DNA of 64,000 nt from Shewanella oneidensis MR-1 (GTDB taxonomy: Bacteria > Pseudomonadota > Gammaproteobacteria > Enterobacterales > Shewanellaceae): assembly GCF_000146165.2 (NCBI RefSeq), contig NC_004347.2:992001-1056000 (forward strand), read 5' to 3'. The notes under the pieces are model-generated. The model did no database searches and was not told where the DNA came from. It saw only the letters and a list, made by a program, of their open reading frames with translations. Numbering within the stretch: the stretch's first letter is position 1; the number at the start of each line of letters is the position of its first letter. Shown piece after piece: positions 8,301-17,443 of the stretch. Made by a program: the position numbers and the translations under genes.

Positions 8301-9290
8301 TTAAAACAGTTCATTACCACAACGTTTACCCGCGAGTACTGCTTGCACATTACTTAGGGTGGTGTTGGCAATCGCGCCTAATGCTTCTTCGGTGAGGAAG
8401 GCTTGGTGACCGGTGAAAATCACGTTATGGCAGGCTGATAGGCGACGGAAAACATCGTCTTGAATGATTTGGTTAGATTTGTCTTCGAAAAAGAGTTCTT
8501 TTTCGTTTTCATATACGTCTAGCCCTAATGCACCAATTTGCCCGAGTTTTAAGGCTTCCATTGCATCAAAGGCATTGAGTAAGCCGCCGCGGCTGGTGTT
8601 GATCACCATAACGCCGGGTTTCATCTTGGCAAAACTGTCTTTATTAAGCAGATGATGGTTATCGGGTGTTAACGGGCAATGCAGGCTGATAATGTCGCTG
8701 GTGGCGTAAATGGTATCCAGATCCTGATATTCCACATCGAGCGCTTCTACCGCTGGATTAGGGTAGGGGTCAAAGGCAATCACTTTACAGCCAAAACCGA
8801 GCAGCACCTTAATGGTTGCTACTCCAATTTTTCCCGTGCCTATCACACCAACGGTTTTACCAAACATATTGAAACCGACTAAGCCTTCGAGGGAAAAGTT
8901 CGCATCACGGGTACGTTGGTAGGCTTTATGGATCTTGCGGTTCAACGTGAGCATTAAGGCAACGGTATGCTCGGCTACCGATTCGGGGGAATAAGCGGGT
9001 ACGTTGACGACTTGCATGCCTAAACGTTTAGCGGCGACTAAGTCGACATTGTTAAAGCCTGCGCAGCGCATGGCAATGATTTTAGTGCCGCCCTTGGCAA
9101 GCTCGACCAGCACTTCTTCACAGAGGGAGTCGTTAACAAAGGCGCAAACGACCTCGAAACCTTCGGCAAGTTTTACCGTTTGCATGCAGAGACGATAATC
9201 GAAATACTCAATTTGCGCATCAAATGCGGCATTCGTACGGTTAAAATGCTGCATGTCGTAGTGTTTTGCGCTAAAAAATCCAATTCTCAT
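8301..9290 (-). CDS. ldhA: Fermentative D-lactate dehydrogenase
   Basis: A 329-aa NAD-dependent D-2-hydroxyacid dehydrogenase that reduces pyruvate to D-lactate. It has the same length as E. coli LdhA and the same kind of start (MRIGFFSAKHYD). The Rossmann motif is VGVIGTGKIGVATIKVL. The catalytic Arg is in NTSRGGLLN, the Glu in DVYENEKELFF and the His in FTGHQAFLT. The ATG at 9290 has GAGGTG 6 bases upstream, and a GTG at 9299 falls inside that SD. It probably shares a transcript with the broken hydrolase gene downstream. Confidence 0.95.
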   Translation of the reverse strand: MRIGFFSAKHYDMQHFNRTNAAFDAQIEYFDYRLCMQTVKLAEGFEVVCAFVNDSLCEEVLVELAKGGTKIIAMRCAGFNNVDLVAAKRLGMQVVNVPAYSPESVAEHTVALMLTLNRKIHKAYQRTRDANFSLEGLVGFNMFGKTVGVIGTGKIGVATIKVLLGFGCKVIAFDPYPNPAVEALDVEYQDLDTIYATSDIISLHCPLTPDNHHLLNKDSFAKMKPGVMVINTSRGGLLNAFDAMEALKLGQIGALGLDVYENEKELFFEDKSNQIIQDDVFRRLSACHNVIFTGHQAFLTEEALGAIANTTLSNVQAVLAGKRCGNELF

Positions 9291-9413
9291 TCCAATCACC
9301 TCAGGGTTACATTGTTACTGGCACTGAGTGTATGTGACTCGACGACATTTGTCCTCTGGTGATGAATTTACCCCGTAAAAAGAGTGAGCTTTATCATCTA
9401 TTGCACAAAAACC

Positions 9414-9445
9414 ATAAAAAAAGCGAGCCCCTGACGGCTCGCTTG
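9414..9445 (-). terminator. Rho-independent terminator of fccA
   Basis: On the minus strand, AAGCGAGCC, loop GTCAGG and GGCTCGCTT form a 9-bp stem followed by seven T. It lies about 90 bases past the fccA stop. Two more small dyads (AAGCTTGA/TCAAGCTT near 9454-9473, and AGGTTA/TAACCT near 9503-9520) precede it. Confidence 0.88.
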
Positions 9446-9533
9446 TATGGATAAGCTTGAGTATTCAAGCTTGGCTCTCATGGTCGTGCTATGTGAGCTT
9501 AAGGTTAGTCCATTAACCTAGAACCTATTGATA

Positions 9534-11324
9534 TTAATTATCTTTAGCGAATTTAGCGGCAGATGCACCCGCGATACGGCCGTAGGTGACGATATCAGAG
9601 ATAGCGTTACCACCTAAACGGTTAGCACCGTGAACACCACCAGTCACTTCGCCTGCAGCGTATAAACCAGTGATAGGTTTACCGGTTTTCTCACTCTTCA
9701 CTTCGGCTTTAGTATCAATCACCAGACCACCCATAGTGTGGTGAACCGCTGGTGCAATTTCTAAGGCGTAGAAAGGAGCTACCACTAATTCACGTGGTAA
9801 ATCAGGACGTTCAAATTGAGCATCTTTACCTGATTTAACGAAACCGTTGTAGGCTGTTACTGTTTTTGCCAATTCAGCTGCAGGTACATCGATTTGTTTC
9901 GCTAACTCTTCGATGGTTTTACCTTCTTTTACAATGTTCAGGTGAACATAACCTTCGATGGCCTTCAAGCTCTTACGGATAGAGTCATCGAATACTAGGT
10001 AAGCGCTTTCACCTTTTTGTTGCAGAATCGCCGCAGACGCTTTATCACGGGTGGTGATTTCGTTCATAAAACGATTACCTTCACGGTTCACCACGATTGC
10101 ACCGTTACCACGTACTGCCTCGGTGATCATCACGCCACCCGCTGGAGAGTAAGTTGGGTGAGCTTGGATGTATTCTAAGTCACGTGTTGCTGCGCCCGCT
10201 TGTAGAGCTACGTCTAAGCCGTCACCCGTCGCACCTGGGTGGTTGGTCGCTTTAAAGCCTTTTAACTTAGGATCGTATTTAGAAACACGTTCGTTGTTTT
10301 TCGCAAAACCACCTGCTGCAATGACTACTGCATCGGCTTTGATCACATAGTAACCTGTGTATTCACCTTTCACTAAAACGCCGGTCACTTTACCGCTTGC
10401 ATCTTCAAGGATGCGCACAACGCGGCTGTTTAAGCGAATATCAGTACCACGCTTAACGGCGTTGTCCCACAGCACTTGTGCTACGTGAGCACCAACACCT
10501 GCACCACCGGTTGGACGGTGACTACGGTTAACGCTCGCGCCACCCATACGACCCACGTCAGTCATGTCGGCACCCATAGAGGTTAACCAATCGATTGAGT
10601 CTGAAGAGTTGTTAGCCAGTACTTTAACTAATTCAGGATCGTTGATGTTGCGGCCACCTTTCATAGTGTCGTCGATCATGATTTGTTTCTTATCTTCGAT
10701 ACCTAACTTAGCCTGTGGCTTAGTTTCTGCGGCGTTCATACCACCGGCAGCCAGTTTAGTGTTACCACCTGGGATAGGTTCTTTTTCTAACAGAATCACT
10801 TTCGCGCCAGCATCACGGGCAGATACGGCAGCGGCAAGACCAGCACCACCAGAGCCGATAATTACAACGTCTGTGGTTTCTTTCACACCAGCAGCAATGG
10901 CTTTATCTTGTGCTGCTTTGTCTGCATCAACAGGTACAAACTTACGTTCCCACTTGCCACCAAATGGCATATCGAAGCCGAAGCTATGGCAAGCATCACA
11001 ATAAGCTACTGATTTTTCGTGGCCTTTGTGGCAGCTCGTACAAGCGATTTCACCAATTAAGTGAGATTTGTGCGGAGAAACTTTATCTTTAGGCGCTGCT
11101 GCAGCCAGTTCTTTTAAGTCACCGTGGCAGCTAACACATTGGCCATTCTCATGGGTCAGGTTGTCGTTAGTCACGCCACCTTTGTCTGATACGTGGCAGC
11201 TATCGCAGCCACCCATTTCACCGTGAAAATCGGCTAGTACTTCTGGAGCGGCATAGGCTGTGCCTGCCATTGCGCCAGAGATCAGCATGGCTAGTGCTGT
11301 TTTTTGAATCTTTCTTGTGAACAT
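9534..11324 (-). CDS. fccA: Periplasmic flavocytochrome c fumarate reductase
   Basis: The soluble tetraheme flavoprotein fumarate reductase of Shewanella, which takes electrons from the CymA pool and reduces fumarate to succinate in the periplasm. At 596 aa with signal peptide (ending [10 protein letters not shown]) it matches the known length. Four c-type heme sites CxxCH lie at residues 40-44, 63-67, 95-99 and 109-113. The FAD motif is [18 protein letters not shown]. Active-site HR is in NRSHRPTGG and Arg in [10 protein letters not shown]. The ATG at 11324 follows GGAGGAACAACT. It is a single-gene unit with its own terminator. Confidence 0.97.
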
Positions 11325-11824
11325 AGTTGTTCCTCCGCCGTACATTTCATCTACTTAATAAGGGATATTAATTATGGCGTGATATTTATATTTTGCGTAG
11401 CTCACGCACTTTTAGAGCATTCTCCATGGACAAAGTTACCACTATCTAAAGAGGTATATGCGTACCTAGGTCACATAACGATTGTTACACTGAGAATTAC
11501 ATAATTGAAATGTGCAATACGGCTGAAAATATTAACGAAATTGAAGTTAATCACCTAAGCAATACGGTAAAACTTGCGTGAGTTAACATATTTTGGTGGG
11601 CTAAATTATATTCTATTAATTGATGTTTAATCAGCTAAATCAATAAAGGTGTTTTTAATTGGTTGATTTATTTGTGTTTGTTGATTTGTTTATGCTTGGG
11701 TTTAAATATGCGAACTCTTATAATGTGAGTATTCAATAAATAATTAAATGTCACCAGTGTTTTTTTGAAAAATGAATTATATTTTTCCAAAATGTTACCT
11801 ATGTGGTGTTGAGGGGTTAAGTCT
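11325..11824. promoter_or_regulatory. AT-rich divergent promoter region (fccA / membrane protein operon)
   Basis: A 500-base AT-rich gap between divergent genes. A 15-bp dyad, TGCGT and ACGCA with 5 bases between, lies at 11394-11408. The same place forms a wider repeat with GCGTGA (about 11377-11382) and TCACGC. A further TGTGACC half-site on the minus strand near 11466-11473 is a weak candidate for CRP, which is known to control anaerobic genes of Shewanella. No coding region is supported here. Confidence 0.35.
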
Positions 11825-12235
11825 ATGTCTGGGCAGCAGATTTCTGAAAAACGCTTTTGGGTACAGCGACTTAGTAAAACAACCTTAAGGGCTTTGCATA
11901 TCTTGGGGATTGCGGGCGCGGGCGGAGGGATATTACTCTCTGTCGAAACATCCCTTTGGCTGAATTATTGGTATCTGGCCATGGGTACCGGCAGCATATT
12001 AATGATGTGGGAAATCCTCAGGGATTGGCGTTGGCTCATTCAGCTTAAAGGTTTGTTAACCTTGGGGAAATTGGGTATGCTTTGCCTTTTTGTCCCATTC
12101 GCCAACTACAAGCCTGAGTTGTTTACCTTAGTGTTATTTTTATCTGTAATAGTCTCACATGGTCCATCGGGACTGAGGCATTATTCGATAGTGCATCGCA
12201 GACAAATTGATACTAAGAAAGAGATAAAGGGATGA
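11825..12235 (+). CDS. Small integral membrane protein, unknown function
   Basis: A 136-aa protein with four likely membrane segments (about residues 22-42, 48-66, 75-95 and 97-113) and a basic C-terminus (HRRQIDTKKEIKG). I do not recognise a family. The SD GAGGGG is 8 bases upstream of the ATG. The stop overlaps the start of the methyltransferase gene as ATGA, so the two are translationally coupled. Confidence 0.75.
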   Translation: MSGQQISEKRFWVQRLSKTTLRALHILGIAGAGGGILLSVETSLWLNYWYLAMGTGSILMMWEILRDWRWLIQLKGLLTLGKLGMLCLFVPFANYKPELFTLVLFLSVIVSHGPSGLRHYSIVHRRQIDTKKEIKG

Positions 12236-12765
12236 CACACGGAACCCTTAATAGCACCGCTGCATTAGTCACCGAATATCCATGGCCGAAGTTAGCAGGG
12301 CTTAAAGTATTAGATTTAGCCTGTGGGTCCGGGCGAAATGGCTTTTGGTTTTTGGCACAAGGTTGTGAAGTAACTTTTATCGACCAAGATTTGAGTGCCA
12401 TGGCATCACTAAAGCATGATAAAGCACAGCTGTGGCAATGGAATTTAGAAGACGGCAGTGCCCCACCATTGCCCATCGAAGCCTTTGATATTGTATTAGT
12501 CTTTAATTACTTACATCGTCCGCTCTTTTCGCAGATTGCGGCTAGCATCAAGCCTAATGGACTTATTGTTTATGAGACTTTTACCTGGCAGCAGGCGGAA
12601 ATTGGCCATCCTCGTAATCCCGATTTTTTACTGATGGAACATGAACTTCAATCTGTATTTGCTAACTGGCAGTCGTTGCATTACTTTGAAGGGCGGTTAA
12701 GCGATCCAGTTTCTGGTGCGCAGAGTTTAAAGGCACAGCTAATCGCGCGAAAACCATCGCAGTGA
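12232..12765 (+). CDS. TehB-like class I SAM-dependent methyltransferase
   Basis: A 177-aa methyltransferase with motif I VLDLACGSGRN, the acidic strand-2 residue in VTFIDQD, and a motif IV-like FDIVLVFNYLHRPL, followed by IKPNGLIVYETF. It resembles the TehB/UbiE-like group, but no substrate can be read from sequence. It is coupled to the upstream membrane protein gene by an ATGA overlap and followed by another small membrane protein gene. Confidence 0.82.
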   Translation: MTHGTLNSTAALVTEYPWPKLAGLKVLDLACGSGRNGFWFLAQGCEVTFIDQDLSAMASLKHDKAQLWQWNLEDGSAPPLPIEAFDIVLVFNYLHRPLFSQIAASIKPNGLIVYETFTWQQAEIGHPRNPDFLLMEHELQSVFANWQSLHYFEGRLSDPVSGAQSLKAQLIARKPSQ

Positions 12766-12820
12766 GCCCATTGTGGCTTTATTGACAAAGTTGCTAATCA
12801 TTAAGTGTAAGAGGCCTAGG

Positions 12821-13111
12821 ATGTTTCCCTATCCAGAGCAGTATCGTGTTGCCAGCCCACCTTTAACCACAGCCTTAATGGTTGGCTGGGCACTGTTGAG
12901 TCATAGCCTGTTAGCAGATGCCAGTCCTTTTGCCTTGTATCCGCTATTTCTCCTGTTTCCCTTGGTTATTGGTTTGCATCTGTATTTGATTTGGCTTGCC
13001 AAAGGGATGAGCCGGCTCGATCAATGTTTTTATGCTTTAGTGCATATCCCTCTGGCCTTTGTGGTGTGGACGTTCACTATTATGCATGTCAATGGCAATG
13101 CTTTTTATTGA
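12821..13111 (+). CDS. Small membrane protein, unknown function
   Basis: A 96-aa protein with three hydrophobic segments (about residues 18-34, 36-58 and 69-88). The ATG at 12821 has GAGG 6 bases upstream; an upstream GTG in the same frame at 12773 lacks an SD and adds a poor N-terminus. It ends the three-gene unit beginning at 11825 and is followed by a strong terminator. Function unknown. Confidence 0.65.
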   Translation: MFPYPEQYRVASPPLTTALMVGWALLSHSLLADASPFALYPLFLLFPLVIGLHLYLIWLAKGMSRLDQCFYALVHIPLAFVVWTFTIMHVNGNAFY

Positions 13112-13157
13112 GCTAGCTTGGTGCTTAAGGTGAATAGTTTAAAAAGCGGCTTGATAA

Positions 13158-13188
13158 AAAACGCCCCGAAGATCGGGGCGTTTTTTTA
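13158..13188 (+). terminator. Rho-independent terminator
   Basis: ACGCCCCGA and TCGGGGCGT form a GC-rich stem with seven T after it, 50 bases past the stop of the small membrane protein gene. A run of A on the left may make it work for the minus-strand gene at 13208 too. Confidence 0.95.
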
Positions 13189-13207
13189 GTAAAACCTTGA
13201 GCCAGGA

Positions 13208-13393
13208 TCAGGCCGTGGTGTTGATATTGTGGCCGGAATTTCCCACTGGCTGAGGTGTGGCTGCGTTAATTAAATCAACCGCAATTTGACCTTCTGCCTT
13301 TTGCTGCTCCTTGGCTAACTGGGCCACTTTTACGCCAACGGCACCGTTTTCTAAGTTTGGCGTGATAGCTTGGGTGTTCAGTGAAATAGACAT
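13208..13393 (-). CDS. Short YjfB-like protein
   Basis: A 61-aa protein starting MSISLNTQAITPNLENG, with GAGG 6 bases upstream of the ATG at 13393. An amphipathic helix (GVKVAQLAKEQQKAEGQIAV) is followed by the tail PQPVGNSGHNINTTA. This layout, helix plus G-x-N-I-N/D-type end, fits the short YjfB-like 'putative motility protein' family. The link to motility is only a family label. It shares the terminator at 13158-13188. Confidence 0.6.
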   Translation of the reverse strand: MSISLNTQAITPNLENGAVGVKVAQLAKEQQKAEGQIAVDLINAATPQPVGNSGHNINTTA

Positions 13394-13491
13394 AACTAAC
13401 CTCAATTGTAAGCTGAGTCTTTGTATCGGCAAGCTCAGGATTTACTTTAGTCCTTTATCCCAAGTTTGCCAATCCAACCCCCTGCTATTGC

Positions 13492-14916
13492 TTATGCCGT
13501 TTTATTGGCTTTTGCCGCGAGTAACTTACGGCTAAGTACTATGATGGCGGTTAACCCTAATGACCCCAGAATTAATCCCAGTGCCAGCCCAACATTCTGT
13601 AGCGCGGTTGGATCGATCACCAGCGCGATACCCATACCAAACATCATCACGCCGGACATTAGCTTGAGTGCTTGTCCTTCTTTTTCGGTCAATTTACGTT
13701 TACCTAAGGTCGCACTAAAGACAATAACAATAATTGCCAATGGGATTACATAGACAATATTGTATAAAACCAAATACATATAGCGTTCAATGTCTGGCAA
13801 GTTATGCATTGACAGTACACTGGTATAAATCATTGGAAAGCCTGCAGTACAGAGCAACTCATAGGCATTGGCTAAAATGGCTAGAACCGTTGAACCCAAA
13901 ATCAAGGCGCCTAAACTACTGGAATTAGAGAGTTTAGCCATACGTTTGATAAGGCTGGTACGGTTTTCCGCCGACATTGAGAGGGTGACTTCGCCTTTGG
14001 TAAAGAAGTAGTCTTTTACGTTAATCGTCCCTGCGATCAAGGCCAAGATCCCAGCGGCTAAGATGATCATTCCGCCATCACTACCCGCACCTAACAGTTT
14101 GAAGATATTCAGCCACGCTGTCATAAACAGGAAGTAAATAAAGCCGGAGAAGAATACGAAGATACCACCTACCAACAGCATGCGGCTGCGGCTCTTAGCG
14201 TTAACCATAATAGACAGTAAAAACAGCAACACGAAGAAGGCACAAGGATTAAAAGCATCGACCCCTGCTAACACTAAGGTCAATAAAGGGAGTGACATTG
14301 TCTCGGGAGTAACCACGCCCACAAGTGGTAATTCAACGGGTTGCACTTCGGCTTGGTCGGTACTTGCCAGGCTTGATGCATCGCAGGTGCCTTCGCCCGA
14401 GTCAGAACCACAAGTACCAAATAATGGCGCGCTACTGGTAGGAGCTGAACTTGGCGTGCCTTTTGTCGGCATATCCGCTTCGCTTAGCTGACCACCTAAG
14501 GATAAGTAACAATTTTTCAAACGATTTACGAGAAACTCTCCGGTTACCGCTTCACTCGAGTAACCCACAATGGCTTTTTCACAGCTCGCCATATAGGGGA
14601 CTGAGCGAGCTTCAGTCGTGGTTTTCGCGGCGATATTTTGCCAAATATCCTGCACACCCGGCGCAGAAACCATATGGGATTCGAGTTCTATCCATGGATA
14701 TTTTTGTGGCAGTGAATCGATAAAGGGGTGAGCTTCTGCACAGTGGGGGCAGGTTTTAGACCAAAAAAAGTAGAGTTTGATCTTAAGCTCACCTTGGGCG
14801 TTTACATAATGCCAAGTTTGATCGGAAGTATTTGGGGTGTCGGCCCAACTCGGTGTGCTTAGCATTGCTAATGCTAGGGAGCATAGCAGAGCGAATTTTG
14901 TTAAGTATTTAGTCAT
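13492..14916 (-). CDS. Thioredoxin-DsbD/CcdA-type fusion, thiol:disulfide membrane protein
   Basis: A 474-aa exported protein. A signal peptide (to about residue 25, PSWA-DT) is followed by a thioredoxin-fold domain with redox motif CPHC (C56, C59) and the cis-proline in SVPYM (P107). A short linker holds two more cysteines (C169 and C178). A C-terminal membrane part of about six to eight helices resembles the DsbD/CcdA electron-transfer domain, with single cysteines in FNPCAFF (C225) and ELLCTAGFP (C356). The ATG at 14916 follows GGAGG. It probably carries reducing power from the cytoplasm to a periplasmic thiol protein. The CPHC motif is that of DsbA rather than of DsbD. Confidence 0.8.
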   Translation of the reverse strand: MTKYLTKFALLCSLALAMLSTPSWADTPNTSDQTWHYVNAQGELKIKLYFFWSKTCPHCAEAHPFIDSLPQKYPWIELESHMVSAPGVQDIWQNIAAKTTTEARSVPYMASCEKAIVGYSSEAVTGEFLVNRLKNCYLSLGGQLSEADMPTKGTPSSAPTSSAPLFGTCGSDSGEGTCDASSLASTDQAEVQPVELPLVGVVTPETMSLPLLTLVLAGVDAFNPCAFFVLLFLLSIMVNAKSRSRMLLVGGIFVFFSGFIYFLFMTAWLNIFKLLGAGSDGGMIILAAGILALIAGTINVKDYFFTKGEVTLSMSAENRTSLIKRMAKLSNSSSLGALILGSTVLAILANAYELLCTAGFPMIYTSVLSMHNLPDIERYMYLVLYNIVYVIPLAIIVIVFSATLGKRKLTEKEGQALKLMSGVMMFGMGIALVIDPTALQNVGLALGLILGSLGLTAIIVLSRKLLAAKANKTA

Positions 14917-15090
14917 AGAGCCTCCACAATCGTGGACAAGATGTGTTTTAAATGGATTTCTGACTATTACTGTACTTAATTCAATCCCCTTGATTAAATT
15001 AAGCATTAAGAAATGTTAGTTAACTCGCGATTAGCTGTTTTTTGGGAAGTGAGGCAGGTTTACTGTAGGGGAAATAAGCAGCGAATAGCT

Positions 15091-15114
15091 GAAAGCACCT
15101 CAAGGTGCTTTTCA
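15091..15114 (-). terminator. Terminator hairpin of ohr
   Basis: AAAGCACCT and AGGTGCTTT form a 9-bp stem, about 20 bases past the ohr stop on the minus strand. The T-run is short, so termination may be partial. Confidence 0.65.
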
Positions 15115-15130
15115 GTCTATTTTTAGTAGC

Positions 15131-15556
15131 TTAGTTTAACGCTGTACCATTAACGCTCAGTTTTACATCGATATTATTACGCGTGGCATTGGAATAGGGA
15201 CACACTTGGTGGGCATGACGCACTAAGGCTTGCGCATCTGCTTGAGGAAGATCGAGGCTGACCTCTAAGGCTACCGTTAACGCAAATCCACCCGTCTCAT
15301 TCGCACCTATACCTACGACTGCACTCACAGGAGCCTCTGTAATGGCGACTTTAGCGATTTTGGCAACGTGCAAAATGGCATTAGAAAAACACGCCGCATA
15401 ACCTGCAGCAAAGAGTTGTTCAGGGTTGGTCGCAAGCCCACTTCCGCCCATGGCTTTTGGATAAGCCAGTGCCACATTTAATAAGCCATCATCTGTGCTG
15501 ACTTGGCCTTGACGACCTGCGCTTGCTGTTGCTCGCGTTTCATATAATGTTTTCAT
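15131..15556 (-). CDS. ohr: Organic hydroperoxide resistance protein
   Basis: A 141-aa OsmC/Ohr-family thiol peroxidase that reduces organic hydroperoxides with lipoylated or dithiol partners. The two redox cysteines are C56 (AACFSNA) and C119 (QVCPYSNA), and the Ohr-type Arg and Glu can be seen (GRQGQV; NPEQLFAAGY). It is divergent from the MarR-type gene ohrR, with palindromic operator candidates in between. Confidence 0.95.
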   Translation of the reverse strand: MKTLYETRATASAGRQGQVSTDDGLLNVALAYPKAMGGSGLATNPEQLFAAGYAACFSNAILHVAKIAKVAITEAPVSAVVGIGANETGGFALTVALEVSLDLPQADAQALVRHAHQVCPYSNATRNNIDVKLSVNGTALN

Positions 15557-15583
15557 GCTTTGATCCTCAGAGTTTGAAAAGAT

Positions 15584-15607
15584 AATTAGATTGCGTGCAA
15601 TCTAATT
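15584..15607. promoter_or_regulatory. Candidate OhrR operator 1 (24-bp perfect palindrome)
   Basis: Arms AATTAGATTGC and GCAATCTAATT with 2 bases between, 28 bases upstream of ohr. It shares the core ATTG-N4-CAAT with the second palindrome at 15646. Confidence 0.8.
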
Positions 15608-15645
15608 GCGTTAAACTATAATTCGATCTTTAGTGTGAATGCAAG

Positions 15646-15663
15646 TATATTGTGCGCAATATA
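15646..15663. promoter_or_regulatory. Candidate OhrR operator 2 (18-bp palindrome)
   Basis: Arms TATATTG and CAATATA around 4 bases (TGCG), just upstream of ohrR. It has the same ATTG-N4-CAAT core as operator 1. It covers a possible GTG start at 15652, which argues for the later ATG of ohrR. Confidence 0.75.
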
Positions 15664-15684
15664 TTTAAGTTTTTTGGATCGACT

Positions 15685-16182
15685 ATGCCAAATACTGAGT
15701 TATCTTCAGCGGTAAATACGCTAGAAAAGCCTGAAAATACCCTTGTTGACAATGTCTTATGTTTAGAGAACCAGGTTTGCTTTTCGCTTTACAGTGCTGC
15801 CAATGCCATGGTTCGCGCTTATCGACCTATGCTAGATAAGCTCGATTTAACCTATCCCCAATATCTGGTGATGTTGGTGTTGTGGCAGGAGCAGGGGATT
15901 AGTGTTAAAACCTTAGGGGATAAATTATTCCTCGATTCGGGTACATTGACGCCCTTACTCAAACGTTTAGAGTCAAAGGGATTGGTAAGTCGTGGTCGTA
16001 GCGATCAGGATGAAAGAGTTAGGGTGCTCTGCTTGACGCCTGCTGGACAGGCGTTAAAGCGTGAGGCCAATGAGATCCCGCATTTAATGCGCTGTAAAAT
16101 CGGTGCGGAGCTTGATGATCTTAAGGCTCTAAAAGCTATGTGTGATAAAGCCTTAGCACAGTTGCATGCCAGTATAGATTAG
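15685..16182 (+). CDS. ohrR: MarR-family organic-peroxide-sensing repressor
   Basis: A 165-aa MarR-type winged-helix protein. The peroxide-sensing cysteine is C32 in NQVCFSLYSA, the OhrR signature near the N-terminus. The DNA-binding part is ISVKTLGDKLFLDSGTLTPL, LKRLESKGLVSRGRS, with wing DERVRVLCLT. A second cysteine, C26, lies nearby. It is divergent from ohr, and by analogy with the family it should repress both genes until oxidised. The start at 15685 was chosen because an upstream GTG lies within the second operator. Confidence 0.9.
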   Translation: MPNTELSSAVNTLEKPENTLVDNVLCLENQVCFSLYSAANAMVRAYRPMLDKLDLTYPQYLVMLVLWQEQGISVKTLGDKLFLDSGTLTPLLKRLESKGLVSRGRSDQDERVRVLCLTPAGQALKREANEIPHLMRCKIGAELDDLKALKAMCDKALAQLHASID

Positions 16183-16231
16183 GGATCTATCTTAGAAGGT
16201 ATTGGGATACGTTAGCCATAAGTACGCAAGG

Positions 16232-17422
16232 ATGGATAAAATCTCTATGAGTTCATACGATATTGCGATCATCGGTGGCGGGATAAGCGGTGTGGGTATT
16301 GCCCAATATGCAGCAGCAGCGGGCTACTCGACCTTACTTATCGAAAAGGGCGAGATTGGCGGCCAAACCTCAGCCAATTCCAGCAAGCTGATCCACGGTG
16401 GCTTACGTTATCTCGAAAGTGGGCAAATTAATCTCGTGCGTAAGTCATTGCTCGAGCGGCGCAATTTACTCGATCTGGCGCCCAGCTTAGTCAAACCTGT
16501 TGCTTTTTATATTCCCGTCTATCAGGACAGCCGGCGCAATCCGTTGACGATTCGTGCCGGATTAAGTCTATACGCGCTATTAAGTGAATTCGACCCTCTG
16601 GGGCGTTTTGTCTCTATTCCCGCGGTGCATTGGCATCGTTTTAAAGGGCTTAAACTCTCTGGTTTAAAGGCGGTATTCCAATATTGGGATGCACAAACCG
16701 ACGATAAATTACTCACCCAAGCGGTTGCGCGTAGCGCTCAAGCGCTCGGCGCCCATATCTATGCAGAGGCTGAGTTTTTGCAGCTGAATCATTTAAAAGA
16801 GCAAATTGAACTGAGTTTTCGTCATCGTGGTGAAGTACAACAGATTGAAACCAAGTTAGTGATAAATGCCGCAGGCCCTTGGGTTAATGAGGTATTAGCT
16901 CACGTAGAGCCGCCACTTGCGGGGGTTGAGATCGATTGGGTACAAGGGGCGCATTTACTGCTCGACTTGCCTGCGCCAGAGGGCATTTTATATTTAGAAT
17001 CCTGCTTCGATAAGCGGGTGATTTTTGTGATGCCTTGGTATGGTCAGATGCTCATCGGCACCACTGAAACTGTGCTGACGTCCATTGATACGCCGCCCCA
17101 AGTTACGGAATCTGAAACTCAATATCTCTTAGGCATTTATTGTCATTACTTTCCACTGTCTCCATCGATTGAGGAGCTTAAAACTAAAATAGTGCAAACC
17201 TATTGCGGCGTGCGAGTGCTACCTAAACAGGCAAGTTCTGCCTTTGAGCGGCCTAGGGACACCTTGATGCAAACCTCTATCTCTCACCCAAGGCTACTCT
17301 GTTTATACGGTGGCAAGCTCACCACCTTTAGGAGTTCTTCTGCTGAAGTGCTTGAATGGATTGAACAAAAATTAGGAAAACGCCAGCCAATTGCCGATAT
17401 AGACACGCTAAAGTTAACTTAA
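16232..17422 (+). CDS. FAD-dependent glycerol-3-phosphate dehydrogenase-like protein
   Basis: A DAO/GlpD-type flavoprotein of about 396 aa. The N-terminus has IAIIGGGISGVGIAQYAA (FAD-binding), then SANSSKLIHGGLRYLE, as in GlpD. NAAGPWVNEV and GTTETVL are also GlpD-like, and the C-terminal part (LLCLYGGKLTTFRSSSAEV) matches. It lacks the C-terminal helical domain of the 500-aa aerobic enzyme. No glpK or glpF lies nearby, so the natural substrate is uncertain. The start may be ATG 16232 or 16247; neither has a clear SD. Confidence 0.8.
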   Translation: MDKISMSSYDIAIIGGGISGVGIAQYAAAAGYSTLLIEKGEIGGQTSANSSKLIHGGLRYLESGQINLVRKSLLERRNLLDLAPSLVKPVAFYIPVYQDSRRNPLTIRAGLSLYALLSEFDPLGRFVSIPAVHWHRFKGLKLSGLKAVFQYWDAQTDDKLLTQAVARSAQALGAHIYAEAEFLQLNHLKEQIELSFRHRGEVQQIETKLVINAAGPWVNEVLAHVEPPLAGVEIDWVQGAHLLLDLPAPEGILYLESCFDKRVIFVMPWYGQMLIGTTETVLTSIDTPPQVTESETQYLLGIYCHYFPLSPSIEELKTKIVQTYCGVRVLPKQASSAFERPRDTLMQTSISHPRLLCLYGGKLTTFRSSSAEVLEWIEQKLGKRQPIADIDTLKLT

Positions 17423-17443
17423 AACAGCCTCGCATTTGGCTTA

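Noticed and set aside
11455..11480. CRP site before fccA
   Set aside because: Only one half (TGTGA) matches; the other half is too poor to call.
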